Below, in pieces: positions 26,803-34,912 of a stretch of DNA of 52,074 nucleotides (the first letter of the stretch is position 1; each line of letters starts with the position of its first letter). Location of the stretch: the NCBI RefSeq assembly GCF_000775615.1, contig NZ_AVPG01000024.1, positions 1-52,074 on the forward strand. The letters are read 5' to 3'. This DNA is from Pontibacillus litoralis JSM 072002 (GTDB lineage: Bacteria > Bacillota > Bacilli > Bacillales > BH030062). The notes under the pieces were generated by a model that worked only from the letters and a program-made list of their open reading frames with translations, did no database searches and had not been told where the DNA came from. Both the position numbers and the translations under genes were made by a program.

Positions 26803-26831
26803 GCATGATGTATTCATTTCTATCATACAAT
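26803..26831 (+). promoter_or_regulatory. Sigma-E-like promoter of the yheCD gene
   Basis: GCATGAT (26803-26809; 5 of 7 to KMATATT) and a perfect CATACAAT -10 (26824-26831) are 14 bp apart. Transcription would start about 25 nt before the ATG at 26865. This fits mother-cell expression of a coat-associated protein. Confidence 0.6.
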
Positions 26832-26864
26832 GATAAAGAAATAGAATGACAGGAGGCAGGCAAT

Positions 26865-28223
26865 ATGGAATGTTTCCAATTTAATCTTCGCAGTTATGAG
26901 AGTCACAAAAACAGAATCATTGTCCCGATGGATGCCTATCGATCTTTCAAGCATGTACAAGCAATCTATTTCGGTATTAAAGAAGAAGCAATAGAAGTAA
27001 TGACACACCAGAAAAACGACGCCACTATATATTTGTCGCAATCAATAATCAACAAACTTCACATAGAACGCCTTTCCCTTTCTACTTGCTACGTGCAAGG
27101 AGAACAGCTTATCATACAACCTTATCTCGGCGTGTTTACAGCAGGCTTTGATTCTTCATCCTCGAGACCTCTCGGTGAACGAACCGCCGTCATGGAAAAT
27201 ATGGCACAAGCTGGTGAAGCATACGGATGGGAAACAGCCTTTTTCGGCTATCAGCATATAAATTGGGAAGCAAACACTATAAATGCTTTCACGTTTCATG
27301 ATAGTAAATGGCAGCGACAAACTTTTCCAATTCCTCATATCATTTACGATCGCATTCCAAACCGCCAAGTAGAACATCATCCTTCTGTCCATGAAGCAAA
27401 ACGAAAGCTTAAGCTTCATAGTCAATGGTTTAATGAAGGATTCTTCAACAAATGGAAAATATATGATCAACTTATCCGCATACAAGGCGTTGCCCATTTG
27501 CTACCACCAACCGTTCTGCACCCATCTAGTGATAAATTATTTGACATGATCCAAAAGCATGGAAGTGTGTACATTAAACCAATCCATGGGAGCAAAGGAA
27601 TCGGTATAAAAAAATGTACATTACTCACACAACTAGAAGCCATCGAATGTTCCTATTACGTCGATGAAAAGAAAGTCCACAACCGTTATTATCACTTTGA
27701 TCAATTGATGAAACAACAATTCCCAAATGGCTTAGCTGGCTATATCGTCCAACCAGCCATTGCACTCCAAACCATCCGTTCTACACCGATTGATTACCGA
27801 GTTCACACAAATAAGAATGAAAAGAATGAATGGGAAGTATCTGTCGTATGTTGTAAATTCGCTGGTAAAGGAAGTTTAACTACACACGTTCAACGTGGCG
27901 GTTCCGTCCATACGTTAACTGACATTTACGCAGATTCAGAGAGCCAAGTAATATTTAACAAACTAGAACGTGCCGCTTTGCTTGTCAGCAACACATTACA
28001 CCACCAGAGTAAAACCCCCTTAGGAGAATTAGGTTTAGACTTCGGGATTGATGAAGAAGGTGAAATATGGTTATTTGAAGTGAATTCTAAGCCTGGATAT
28101 GCTATTTTTGAACATCCATTTTACCGACAACAACAATCTGTTATATTAACGTATCCATATCAATTCGCTACGTATTTACAACAAGCCATTTTCCACCTAA
28201 AGAAAGAACCGCTCTTTTCCTAA
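26865..28223 (+). CDS. yheC: YheC/YheD-type endospore coat-associated ATP-grasp protein
   Basis: Protein of 452 residues. An N-terminal domain (about 1-110) precedes an ATP-grasp-like domain (about 190-445) with YIKPIHGSKGIGIKK as the phosphate-binding loop and LGLDFGIDEEGEIWLFEVNSKPG as the metal-binding end. The YheC/YheD family is coat-associated in B. subtilis. GGAGG lies 8 nt upstream, and a sigma-E-like promoter precedes it. Only one YheC/YheD-type gene is present here, whereas B. subtilis has two. The substrate ligated, if any, is unknown. Confidence 0.88.
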   Translation: MECFQFNLRSYESHKNRIIVPMDAYRSFKHVQAIYFGIKEEAIEVMTHQKNDATIYLSQSIINKLHIERLSLSTCYVQGEQLIIQPYLGVFTAGFDSSSSRPLGERTAVMENMAQAGEAYGWETAFFGYQHINWEANTINAFTFHDSKWQRQTFPIPHIIYDRIPNRQVEHHPSVHEAKRKLKLHSQWFNEGFFNKWKIYDQLIRIQGVAHLLPPTVLHPSSDKLFDMIQKHGSVYIKPIHGSKGIGIKKCTLLTQLEAIECSYYVDEKKVHNRYYHFDQLMKQQFPNGLAGYIVQPAIALQTIRSTPIDYRVHTNKNEKNEWEVSVVCCKFAGKGSLTTHVQRGGSVHTLTDIYADSESQVIFNKLERAALLVSNTLHHQSKTPLGELGLDFGIDEEGEIWLFEVNSKPGYAIFEHPFYRQQQSVILTYPYQFATYLQQAIFHLKKEPLFS

Positions 28224-28271
28224 CATAGCTCTTCATTTTCCGGAAATAATAAAAAGAAAGGAGGTAGAAAC

Positions 28272-28475
28272 ATGCCTAAAGGGAAGAAGGACCTTGAAAA
28301 CGAAGGTCGAAATGCTGTGGAACTAGACGTGGATCGAATGATTAATGAAGGATTAGCAGGAGGTTCGATTCCGGCTTATTATAACAGCACGCAAATCGAG
28401 GAAGCCCGAGATTTACCTACAAACGGAGAACCTTTTCCGGCAGATAAGAACATTCATAGCGATGAAGATTCTTAA
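28272..28475 (+). CDS. Hydrophilic 67-aa protein, unknown
   Basis: ATG 28272 follows AAAGGAGGTAG at usual spacing. The product is acidic, without membrane helices, starting MPKGKKDLENEGRNAVELDV and ending in a DEDS tail. I recognise no domain. It sits directly behind yheCD (48 bp) with a terminator behind it, so it may be cotranscribed during sporulation. That role is inferred from position only. Confidence 0.65.
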   Translation: MPKGKKDLENEGRNAVELDVDRMINEGLAGGSIPAYYNSTQIEEARDLPTNGEPFPADKNIHSDEDS

Positions 28476-28476
28476 A

Positions 28477-28512
28477 AGAAGTCCTAGCACGAATAAAAGT
28501 GCTAGGACTTCT
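28477..28512. terminator. Bidirectional terminator
   Basis: AGAAGTCCTAGCAC pairs perfectly with GTGCTAGGACTTCT over 8 nt, between two convergent genes. Confidence 0.9.
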
Positions 28513-28528
28513 TCTAGATTATTTTAAC

Positions 28529-28807
28529 TTAACGGCTCTTTACAATCATTTGCACTGCTTGCTGAATCAATTCATCAGTCGGTTCTCCATTGACATTTGA
28601 TTCACGGATACACGTTTCTAAGTTTTTAGCGACAATATATCCAATCGAACGATCAATAGCTGAACGTGCTGCCGATAATTGCGTAATTACATCTTTACAT
28701 TGTTTTTCCTCTTCCATCATCTTCAGTACGCCGCGAATTTGTCCTTCAATTCTCCTTAGTCGATTTTTCATATCTTGAGAATACTGATCTATTTCTGTTG
28801 GTTCCAT
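28529..28807 (-). CDS. CsoR-family regulator of the CstR/YrkD sulfur-sensing type
   Basis: Helical DNA-binding protein of 92 residues of the DUF156 family. Copper-sensing CsoR uses Cys-His-Cys; here the sites are C37, N62 and C66 (KQCKDVITQL and AKNLETC). Asn in place of His is what I recall for CstR and YrkD, which sense persulfides through two cysteines. So it more likely controls sulfide, persulfide or rhodanese genes than copper export. No such genes are in the window. AAGGGGG lies before the ATG. Confidence 0.85.
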   Translation of the reverse strand: MEPTEIDQYSQDMKNRLRRIEGQIRGVLKMMEEEKQCKDVITQLSAARSAIDRSIGYIVAKNLETCIRESNVNGEPTDELIQQAVQMIVKSR

Positions 28808-28975
28808 TGTTTGTACCCCCTTCTCAAGGTGTCCTCTATATCGCCTTACATTTTCAGTAATAGTTACTTGTTATTATACTATATGATCTTCATTTTAAAA
28901 AGCTAAAGCTTACGGCATCACGTGCTGTACTGATATAATACTACGTATAGTTATCCATAACAGGAGGGATAGATC

Positions 28976-29881
28976 ATGACACTAGAAGCTTTAAGAGCCA
29001 TCTACCCTGACATGATACACGCTTCAACATCTGATCAGCAACGAGACAGTCAATATAGATGGTATAAAACAGAGAGCGGGCAACTAATAGGCTTCCCACT
29101 TACATCTTTAAATGAAAAAGAAACAAAACTACTTTCTACTTTTTTAACAGTAGCGGACGTCCATTCAACAACCTTAACCTATCGTGAACAATGTTGGTAC
29201 AACTGGATATATAAAAGTGAGGGAAACAATCCCATCGATAGCAAAGAACCACTTCCAAACCAGTTTCGTTATATTTTCTTTTCGTTGGAGAATGGAGAAG
29301 AACTAGACGTTCATCATTTCCAAGAAGCTATGCAATCTATCTTTCCGAAACGTATGCCGCTTTTATGGTTAAACAAGCAGCAAGGTTTCATTATCGAAGA
29401 GTGGAGCGCTCCCCAAGAAGAAAGATATACGTTTGAGCACATTATAGACGTATTAATGAGTGATTTTCTTATCACACTCCAGTTATATATTAGCCCCTAC
29501 TATGAAGCAACAGCAATGATTCAAACTGCCTATCGATGGGGAGAAAGATGCTTTAAGCTCGCTTGCAAGAAACAAACGAAACGAATCGCAATGTATCAAG
29601 ACGTCATTCCTATGTTATATACAAGTTCCTTAGCTGCAAGTGATAGTGAATTTATTGTGCATACCATACTGGAGAAGGTTCGAGAGGATGAAGCATTATT
29701 ACATACAGTCAAGGTATTTCTTAGTTGTAATTCCAATGCCACATTAGCGGCGAAACAATTATATATGCATCGTAACAGCTTACAGTATCGAATTGACAAG
29801 TTCATACGGAAAACTGGTGTTGATGTAAGAAAGTTTCAAGGTGCAAGCATCACCTATTTAGCACTCATGCATAGGCAATAA
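28976..29881 (+). CDS. PucR/CdaR-type regulator, YxkF-like
   Basis: Protein of 301 residues. The C-terminal PucR-type helix-turn-helix (about 235-298) has the family signature NATLAAKQLYMHRNSLQYRI. The N-terminal two thirds have no domain I recognise. In B. subtilis the related YxkF lies directly upstream of msmX, as here, so it may control msmX or sugar import. AGGAGGG lies 8 nt before the ATG, and an extended -10 TGATATAAT is near 28932. Confidence 0.75.
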   Translation: MTLEALRAIYPDMIHASTSDQQRDSQYRWYKTESGQLIGFPLTSLNEKETKLLSTFLTVADVHSTTLTYREQCWYNWIYKSEGNNPIDSKEPLPNQFRYIFFSLENGEELDVHHFQEAMQSIFPKRMPLLWLNKQQGFIIEEWSAPQEERYTFEHIIDVLMSDFLITLQLYISPYYEATAMIQTAYRWGERCFKLACKKQTKRIAMYQDVIPMLYTSSLAASDSEFIVHTILEKVREDEALLHTVKVFLSCNSNATLAAKQLYMHRNSLQYRIDKFIRKTGVDVRKFQGASITYLALMHRQ

Positions 29882-29889
29882 AAGCTTGA

Positions 29890-29938
29890 ATAGGCACCGT
29901 GTACAAAAACGCTTACAAAAATTGTGCACGTTACCTAT
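29890..29938. promoter_or_regulatory. Long imperfect dyad with cre-like core before msmX
   Basis: ATAGG and CCGTGTACAA on the left face TTGTGCACG and CCTAT on the right, giving an interrupted inverted repeat of about 49 bp. The minus-strand reading TGTAAGCGTTTTTG at its centre matches the cre consensus except for the last two bases. It could be a terminator of the upstream gene or an operator for CcpA or the PucR-type regulator. Confidence 0.4.
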
Positions 29939-30008
29939 ACTACTAATCCAAAGAATTCGATAAACTGATTGTAATGAAATCAAACGCTTCTATTTGGAGG
30001 GGAATTTA

Positions 30009-31106
30009 TTGGCTGAAATGATACTGAATAAAATTGAAAAGGTTTACGATAAAAAGGTGACAGCTGTAAAAGACTTCAACCTACATATTAATGACAAAGA
30101 ATTCATCGTTTTCGTTGGTCCATCAGGTTGTGGTAAATCAACAACCCTTCGTATGATTGCTGGCCTTGAGGAAATTTCTGGTGGCGACTTTTTCATTGAT
30201 GACAAACGCATGAACGATGTTCCACCGAAAGATCGTGATATTGCTATGGTATTCCAAAACTATGCCTTATATCCTCATATGAACGTTTATGATAACATGG
30301 CTTTCGGCTTAAAACTTCGTAAATTTAAAAAAGATGAAATAGATCGTCGTGTACAAGAAGCAGCTAAAATCCTAGGTCTTGAAGAATATTTAAATAGAAA
30401 ACCAAAAGCATTGTCTGGAGGTCAACGTCAGCGAGTTGCACTTGGTCGGGCCATTGTTCGGGATGCAAAAGTATTTCTGATGGACGAGCCGTTATCGAAT
30501 CTTGACGCAAAGCTTCGTGTACAAATGAGAGCAGAAATCCAAAAGTTGCACCAACGCTTGCAAACAACGACAATTTACGTCACACATGATCAAACAGAGG
30601 CAATGACGATGGCCACCCGTCTTGTCGTCATGAAGGATGGGGTTATTCAACAAGTTGGACGTCCAAAAGATGTGTATGACAATCCAGAAAATGTATTTGT
30701 CGGTGGGTTTATCGGCTCCCCAGCTATGAACTTCTTTTACGGAAATCTGTCGGACGGCTATTTCAAAATGGATGATTTAAAAATGAAAGTGCCTGAAGGT
30801 AAAATGAAAGTTCTTCGTGACCAAAACTACGTTGGCAAACGTGTCATTTTAGGCGTACGTCCTGAAGATATGCACGATGAACTCGTTGTTATTAATTCTA
30901 TGGAAGAGAGCAAATTAACAGCGAACATTGATGTAGCAGAATTAATGGGATCAGAATCATACTTGTATTCTTCTATCAATGGACAAGGATTTGTTGCACG
31001 TGTCAATTCTCGTTCTGATGTTGACAGTGGTCAATCCATCGACCTCGCTATCGACATGAATAAAGTGCATTTCTTCGATCACGAAACAGAAAGCAGAATA
31101 AGATAA
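30009..31106 (+). CDS. msmX: Multi-sugar importer ATPase MsmX
   Basis: Shared ATPase of carbohydrate ABC importers, 365 residues, the MsmX length. The start is TTG 30009 with GGAGGGG 6 nt upstream, giving MAEMILNKIEKVYDK. Walker A GPSGCGKST is at 37-45, the signature LSGGQRQRVALGRA near 134, Walker B FLMDEPLSNLDAKLR, followed by the regulatory TOBE-type C-terminal domain (about 235-365). MsmX energises several maltodextrin, arabinan and galactan importers whose own operons lack an ATPase; none of these operons is in the window. Confidence 0.93.
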   Translation: MAEMILNKIEKVYDKKVTAVKDFNLHINDKEFIVFVGPSGCGKSTTLRMIAGLEEISGGDFFIDDKRMNDVPPKDRDIAMVFQNYALYPHMNVYDNMAFGLKLRKFKKDEIDRRVQEAAKILGLEEYLNRKPKALSGGQRQRVALGRAIVRDAKVFLMDEPLSNLDAKLRVQMRAEIQKLHQRLQTTTIYVTHDQTEAMTMATRLVVMKDGVIQQVGRPKDVYDNPENVFVGGFIGSPAMNFFYGNLSDGYFKMDDLKMKVPEGKMKVLRDQNYVGKRVILGVRPEDMHDELVVINSMEESKLTANIDVAELMGSESYLYSSINGQGFVARVNSRSDVDSGQSIDLAIDMNKVHFFDHETESRIR

Positions 31107-31111
31107 GAAGA

Positions 31112-31141
31112 AGGCCATTTGTTTCTCATGACAAATGGCCT
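31112..31141. terminator. Terminator after msmX
   Basis: AGGCCATTTGT pairs perfectly with ACAAATGGCCT over 8 nt. Confidence 0.82.
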
Positions 31142-31393
31142 CTATGTATTGTTTTCTTCAATTGCATAACTTTGTTCGTTGCCGCAGTTAAAGCAGTATA
31201 ACAAATGAACACATGTATGATTTAGCGATGAACAACTATCCCCATCTATCATCTTCAGCCCTTCATCTTGTAAATAAGGACTATATTCATCAAAATAATC
31301 CGCGACACGACCTTGGTTGTTCATTATTTGATTACAATTTAAACATTGCATTTGTAACGATTGCAAACCATTACACACAGGGCATATAAACAT
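31142..31393 (-). CDS. Small zinc-ribbon-like protein (83 aa), unknown
   Basis: ATG 31393 follows GGAGGG at 7 nt. Two CxxC pairs (CPVC at 4-7 and CLNC near 17-20), plus a later C, H and CFNC, suggest one or two zinc sites. No catalytic motif is visible. It lies between msmX and the first SASP gene, on the same strand as the latter but downstream of it (about 65 bp). A role in the spore or in nucleic acid binding is possible but not shown. Confidence 0.6.
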   Translation of the reverse strand: MFICPVCNGLQSLQMQCLNCNQIMNNQGRVADYFDEYSPYLQDEGLKMIDGDSCSSLNHTCVHLLYCFNCGNEQSYAIEENNT

Positions 31394-31458
31394 TTCTTCC
31401 CTCCATCACGGAAAGGGAGAATGACGATACATTCTCCCTTCAGCCATTCCGTATTTAA

Positions 31459-31659
31459 TTATGATTGTTGTCCGCTGTATTGCTGTTCCGCCATTTGTAC
31501 TAAACGCTTTGTAATTTCTCCACCTACGGAACCATTTTGGCGAGACGTAGAATCTGGACCTAATTGAACCCCAAACTCTTGAGCAATTTCGTATTTCATT
31601 TGATCCAATGCTTGTTGAACTCCAGGGACTACTAATTGATTTGAATTATTATAAGCCAT
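31459..31659 (-). CDS. Alpha/beta-type small acid-soluble spore protein (copy 1)
   Basis: SASP of 66 residues that coats and protects spore DNA. It has the conserved [16 protein letters not shown] with the germination-protease cleavage site at E-I-A-x-E, and [25 protein letters not shown] lies 7 nt before the ATG. The protein is almost identical to copy 2 at 31900, which points the other way 240 bp off, yet the DNA differs at many third positions. Confidence 0.95.
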   Translation of the reverse strand: MAYNNSNQLVVPGVQQALDQMKYEIAQEFGVQLGPDSTSRQNGSVGGEITKRLVQMAEQQYSGQQS

Positions 31660-31779
31660 TTGTTTTTCACCTCCTGTGTGAACTTATTATCACCAGGATG
31701 CTCAAGCATTATCACAAAAATAAGTTGCCAATTTTTATCGCTATTGGTCGTGAAACAATGCAGTGGATAACATTACCGG

Positions 31780-31808
31780 TTATAACCCTCAACATATATC
31801 ACATAATA
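31780..31808 (+). promoter_or_regulatory. Sigma-G-like promoter of SASP copy 2
   Basis: TTATA (31780-31784, one mismatch to GHATR) and CATAATA (31802-31808, perfect to CATAMTA) are 17 bp apart. This fits forespore expression of a SASP gene. The start would be near 31816. Confidence 0.45.
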
Positions 31809-31833
31809 CAACTGTAAATAAATTATATATTGC

Positions 31834-31876
31834 GGGCTTATTATTCTGGTGCAAATCCAGCAAAAGCCCACCACCA
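31834..31876 (+). other. tRNA acceptor/T-arm-like hairpin in the SASP leader
   Basis: GGGCTT (31834-31839) pairs with AAGCCC (31864-31869), enclosing CTGG (31846-31849) and CCAG (31857-31860) with the 7-nt loop TGCAAAT, and is followed by ACCACCA. The loop matches the tRNA T-loop pattern except at one base, and the CCA end follows the outer stem. There are no D or anticodon arms. It lies in the predicted leader of SASP copy 2, about 25 nt before the start codon. It may be a translation or stability element or a decayed tRNA end. Confidence 0.4.
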
Positions 31877-31899
31877 AAATAAAAAAGAGGTGAATTGTT

Positions 31900-32106
31900 A
31901 TGGCGAACAATAACTCTAATCAGCTTGTCGTACCTGGTGTACAACAAGCTCTCGATCAAATGAAATATGAGATTGCACAGGAATTCGGCGTACAGCTTGG
32001 TCCTGATTCTACTTCCCGTCAAAACGGATCTGTAGGTGGCGAAATCACGAAACGACTAGTACAAATGGCTGAACAACAATATAGCAGCCAACAACCGAAT
32101 CAATAA
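31900..32106 (+). CDS. Alpha/beta-type small acid-soluble spore protein (copy 2)
   Basis: SASP of 68 residues, same in sequence as copy 1 except at residue 3 and in the tail (SSQQPNQ in place of SGQQS). It holds the DNA-binding block [12 protein letters not shown] and the protease site in [16 protein letters not shown] lies about 7 nt before the ATG. The two genes are divergent, with a structured leader in front of this copy and a bidirectional terminator behind it. Confidence 0.95.
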   Translation: MANNNSNQLVVPGVQQALDQMKYEIAQEFGVQLGPDSTSRQNGSVGGEITKRLVQMAEQQYSSQQPNQ

Positions 32107-32127
32107 AGAGATAAAATAAATCATGGC

Positions 32128-32163
32128 TAACCCCCTCAAAGAATAAAATCCTTGAGGGGGTTA
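32128..32163. terminator. Bidirectional terminator, SASP copy 2 / fumC
   Basis: TAACCCCCTCAA pairs perfectly with TTGAGGGGGTTA over 12 nt. Confidence 0.9.
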
Positions 32164-32172
32164 TTTATTACA

Positions 32173-33564
32173 TTATTTAGCATTAGGCTTTGTCATCGCT
32201 TGCACATCAATGTACGCTTCAAATTGTTCTTCAGTCAAATTACCTGTTTGAACAGCAGCTTCTTTTAAAGTAAGCTTATGTTCAAAGGCATACTTGGCAA
32301 TTTTCGCAGCATTTTCATACCCGATATGAGGATTTAAAGCTGTTACTAACATTAATGAATCATTTAAATTCTGATTGATTTGCTCATGATCTGGTTCTAA
32401 CCCTTTGAGGCATCGATCATTAAACGAATGCATGGCATCAGCTAATAGCTGACATGATTGCAAGAAATTATAAGCAATAACAGGTTTAAATACATTTAAT
32501 TCAAAGTTACCTTGACTAGCTGCAAAGCCAATCGTCGCATCATTTCCCATTACCTGTGTTGCAACCATCGTTACAGCTTCACTTTGCGTCGGGTTTACTT
32601 TTCCAGGCATAATCGAACTCCCCGGTTCATTGGCAGGAATTGTAATTTCTCCAATTCCACAACGAGGACCACTAGCTAACCAGCGCACATCATTGGCAAT
32701 CTTCATTAAGTCACCCGCTAACGCTTTAAGCGCCCCATGCGAATGCACAAGCTCATCATGACTCGTTAAAGCATGGAATTTATTCAAAGCAGAAGTAAAC
32801 GCTTCATTCGTTTCCTCATTAATAGCTTTACATACCATCTCTGAGAAATGAACGTGGGCATTTAACCCTGTTCCTACTGCTGTACCACCAATCGCTAGTT
32901 CACGCACATATGTAAGACTTTCCTTCAACATTGCTTCTGTTTTCTCTAGCATTCTGTGCCAACCACTAATTTCTTGTCCTAACGTTAATGGTGTTGCATC
33001 TTGTAAGTGTGTACGACCAATTTTTACAATATCTGAAAAGGCTTCCATCTTCTCTTTGAGCGTTACTTTCATTGCTTCTAATGCTGGTAATACTTCCTTT
33101 TCTACTTTTAGTACTGCCGCAATATGCATGGCAGTTGGATACGTATCATTTGAACTTTGGGATTTATTCACATCGTCATTTGGATGCAGCTTTATTTCCT
33201 TGTTTTGCTCTATTAACCATTCGTTACCTACGTGAGCTATCACTTCATTGACGTTCATGTTAGATTGCGTTCCACTACCTGTTTGCCATACAACTAACGG
33301 AAAATGTTCTTCTAATTCACCATTTACAATGCGATCTGCCGCTATCGCAATTGCGTTCGCTTTTTCTTTTTCAAGAAGCCCTAGTTCACTGTTGGCTTTC
33401 GCTGCACTTTTCTTTAAAATAGCGAATGCGTGCACGACTTCTTTCGGCATTTTCTCTTGACCTATTGGGAAATTTTGAACACTTCGCTGCGTTTGCGCCC
33501 CCCAATATTTGTCTGCAGGTACTTTTATTTCTCCTAGTGTATCTTTCTCCGTACGATATTCCAT
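32173..33564 (-). CDS. fumC: Class II fumarase
   Basis: Fumarate hydratase of the citric acid cycle, converting fumarate and malate, 463 residues (usual about 462). The start at ATG 33564 follows AAGGAGAAGGGG; the upstream in-frame ATGs lie before that site. The superfamily signature [11 protein letters not shown] is present, together with [11 protein letters not shown] and the active-site histidine region [16 protein letters not shown]. Monocistronic. This is citG in B. subtilis, located near sspB there as well. Confidence 0.95.
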   Translation of the reverse strand: MEYRTEKDTLGEIKVPADKYWGAQTQRSVQNFPIGQEKMPKEVVHAFAILKKSAAKANSELGLLEKEKANAIAIAADRIVNGELEEHFPLVVWQTGSGTQSNMNVNEVIAHVGNEWLIEQNKEIKLHPNDDVNKSQSSNDTYPTAMHIAAVLKVEKEVLPALEAMKVTLKEKMEAFSDIVKIGRTHLQDATPLTLGQEISGWHRMLEKTEAMLKESLTYVRELAIGGTAVGTGLNAHVHFSEMVCKAINEETNEAFTSALNKFHALTSHDELVHSHGALKALAGDLMKIANDVRWLASGPRCGIGEITIPANEPGSSIMPGKVNPTQSEAVTMVATQVMGNDATIGFAASQGNFELNVFKPVIAYNFLQSCQLLADAMHSFNDRCLKGLEPDHEQINQNLNDSLMLVTALNPHIGYENAAKIAKYAFEHKLTLKEAAVQTGNLTEEQFEAYIDVQAMTKPNAK

Positions 33565-33831
33565 CTTACCCCTTCTCCTTTCTGTCATCACATATAGCGT
33601 TGTGATGCGCTTACATTTTAAATGTGGTGAATGCTACCACTTGTATTCTTTCGCTATTTATTATAACATTCCTGCCTGTAGAAGAAATATCACTTATGAC
33701 TATTCACAATATATTACTAAAATGACCCACAATAGGCGTTTCTTTTCCTATATAATAGGTAATGATGCACAGTTACATATTCAGAATACACTCACACTGT
33801 ACTCTATCATGAATGAAAGAAGGATTCCCTT

Positions 33832-34749
33832 ATGCCAAATATTTGGACACACATACTATTTTGTGAGGACGTTATGGACTCTATAAACGCCCCCCAACAA
33901 TTAAATGCAGTTCAACCTTACCTTAATCTAGGAGCTCAAGGACCAGACCCTTTCTTTTATCACAATTTCCTACCATGGCAAAAGGATACTCGTGTACACG
34001 AAATAGGAAATGCGCTACATTATCGTCATTGTGGTCCTTTTTTAATCTCTCTTATTGAAGAAGCAGCTAATCAATCGGATGAAACGAAAGCTTACGTTAC
34101 CGGATTTGTTACGCATCATATTCTAGACCGAAACACTCATCCATTCATTAATTACTTTGCAGGCTATGAGAAAAACAAACACCAAGCATTTGAAGTAATT
34201 ATTGACACGATCATGATGCAACGGTACCGACATATGAAAACATGGAAATCACCCGTTTATAAAGAGATCAATGTAGGTTCCACCTTAGATAAGGAAATCG
34301 AGGAACTTCTAAATAAGTTAATCGCATTTTATTATCCAGATGAACATAAAAACGTTCCAACGAATTATATTAAAGCTTCATACAAAGACATGAAACAAGC
34401 CTTGCATATACTTTTTGATCCGTACGGTTGGAAAAATGCACTATTAGGTTCACTCGTCTCATCATTTTCCCACCAACCAATAAAAAAAGAACTAGACTAT
34501 TTAAACGAACAGCATCGTACTTGGCACCATTCTGCTACCAACGAAGAGCAAACAGAAAGCTTCTTAGACTTATACGAACAAGCTAGAGCGGAAGGAATAG
34601 AAGTGATTGACGAACTGTGCAGATACTGGAGAGCTCCGACAACGAACAAAAAAAACACATTAACATTACTAATTGATAACCGGTGTTATGACACAGGCAA
34701 ACCGCTTCATTTAAACTTAAAGAATCAATATTGTAATCCCATTATATAA
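33832..34749 (+). CDS. Zinc-dependent phospholipase C-like protein
   Basis: Protein of 305 residues without a signal peptide. It begins MPNIWTHILF, where the Trp-x-His start is a metal ligand in zinc-dependent phospholipase C. Other likely ligands are the Asp in GAQGPDPFFY, the His pair in YVTGFVTHHILDRNTHP and the following NYFAGYE. This pattern fits the Zn_dep_PLPC family. Real substrates are unknown and the missing signal peptide argues against a secreted toxin. AAGGA lies before the ATG. Confidence 0.75.
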   Translation: MPNIWTHILFCEDVMDSINAPQQLNAVQPYLNLGAQGPDPFFYHNFLPWQKDTRVHEIGNALHYRHCGPFLISLIEEAANQSDETKAYVTGFVTHHILDRNTHPFINYFAGYEKNKHQAFEVIIDTIMMQRYRHMKTWKSPVYKEINVGSTLDKEIEELLNKLIAFYYPDEHKNVPTNYIKASYKDMKQALHILFDPYGWKNALLGSLVSSFSHQPIKKELDYLNEQHRTWHHSATNEEQTESFLDLYEQARAEGIEVIDELCRYWRAPTTNKKNTLTLLIDNRCYDTGKPLHLNLKNQYCNPII

Positions 34750-34781
34750 ACGTACAAGACTGCATTACTATGATAATCATT

Positions 34782-34810
34782 GCTCAGAACTCACAACTCT
34801 GAGCTTTCTT
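34782..34810 (+). terminator. Terminator after the phospholipase-like gene
   Basis: GCTCAGA pairs with TCTGAGC over 9 nt and is followed by TTTCTTTTTT. Confidence 0.85.
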
Positions 34811-34912
34811 TTTTACAAACACCGCGCCATTTATAACAAAATAAGCAGGTAAACCACATAGACAGCTTTCCTGCTCGATTCTCTAAGTTATTCCACTATT
34901 CATAGTAATGCT

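Noticed and set aside
31682-31724. ACTTAT/ATAAGT inverted repeat with an inner ATGCT/AGCAT hairpin upstream of SASP copy 1
   Set aside because: Stems are short and AT-rich, and no clear sigma-G elements line up with it.
33600-33625. cre-like TGTAAGCGCATCAC before fumC
   Set aside because: The last positions do not fit the consensus (ATCAC in place of WWWCA), so I do not call it.
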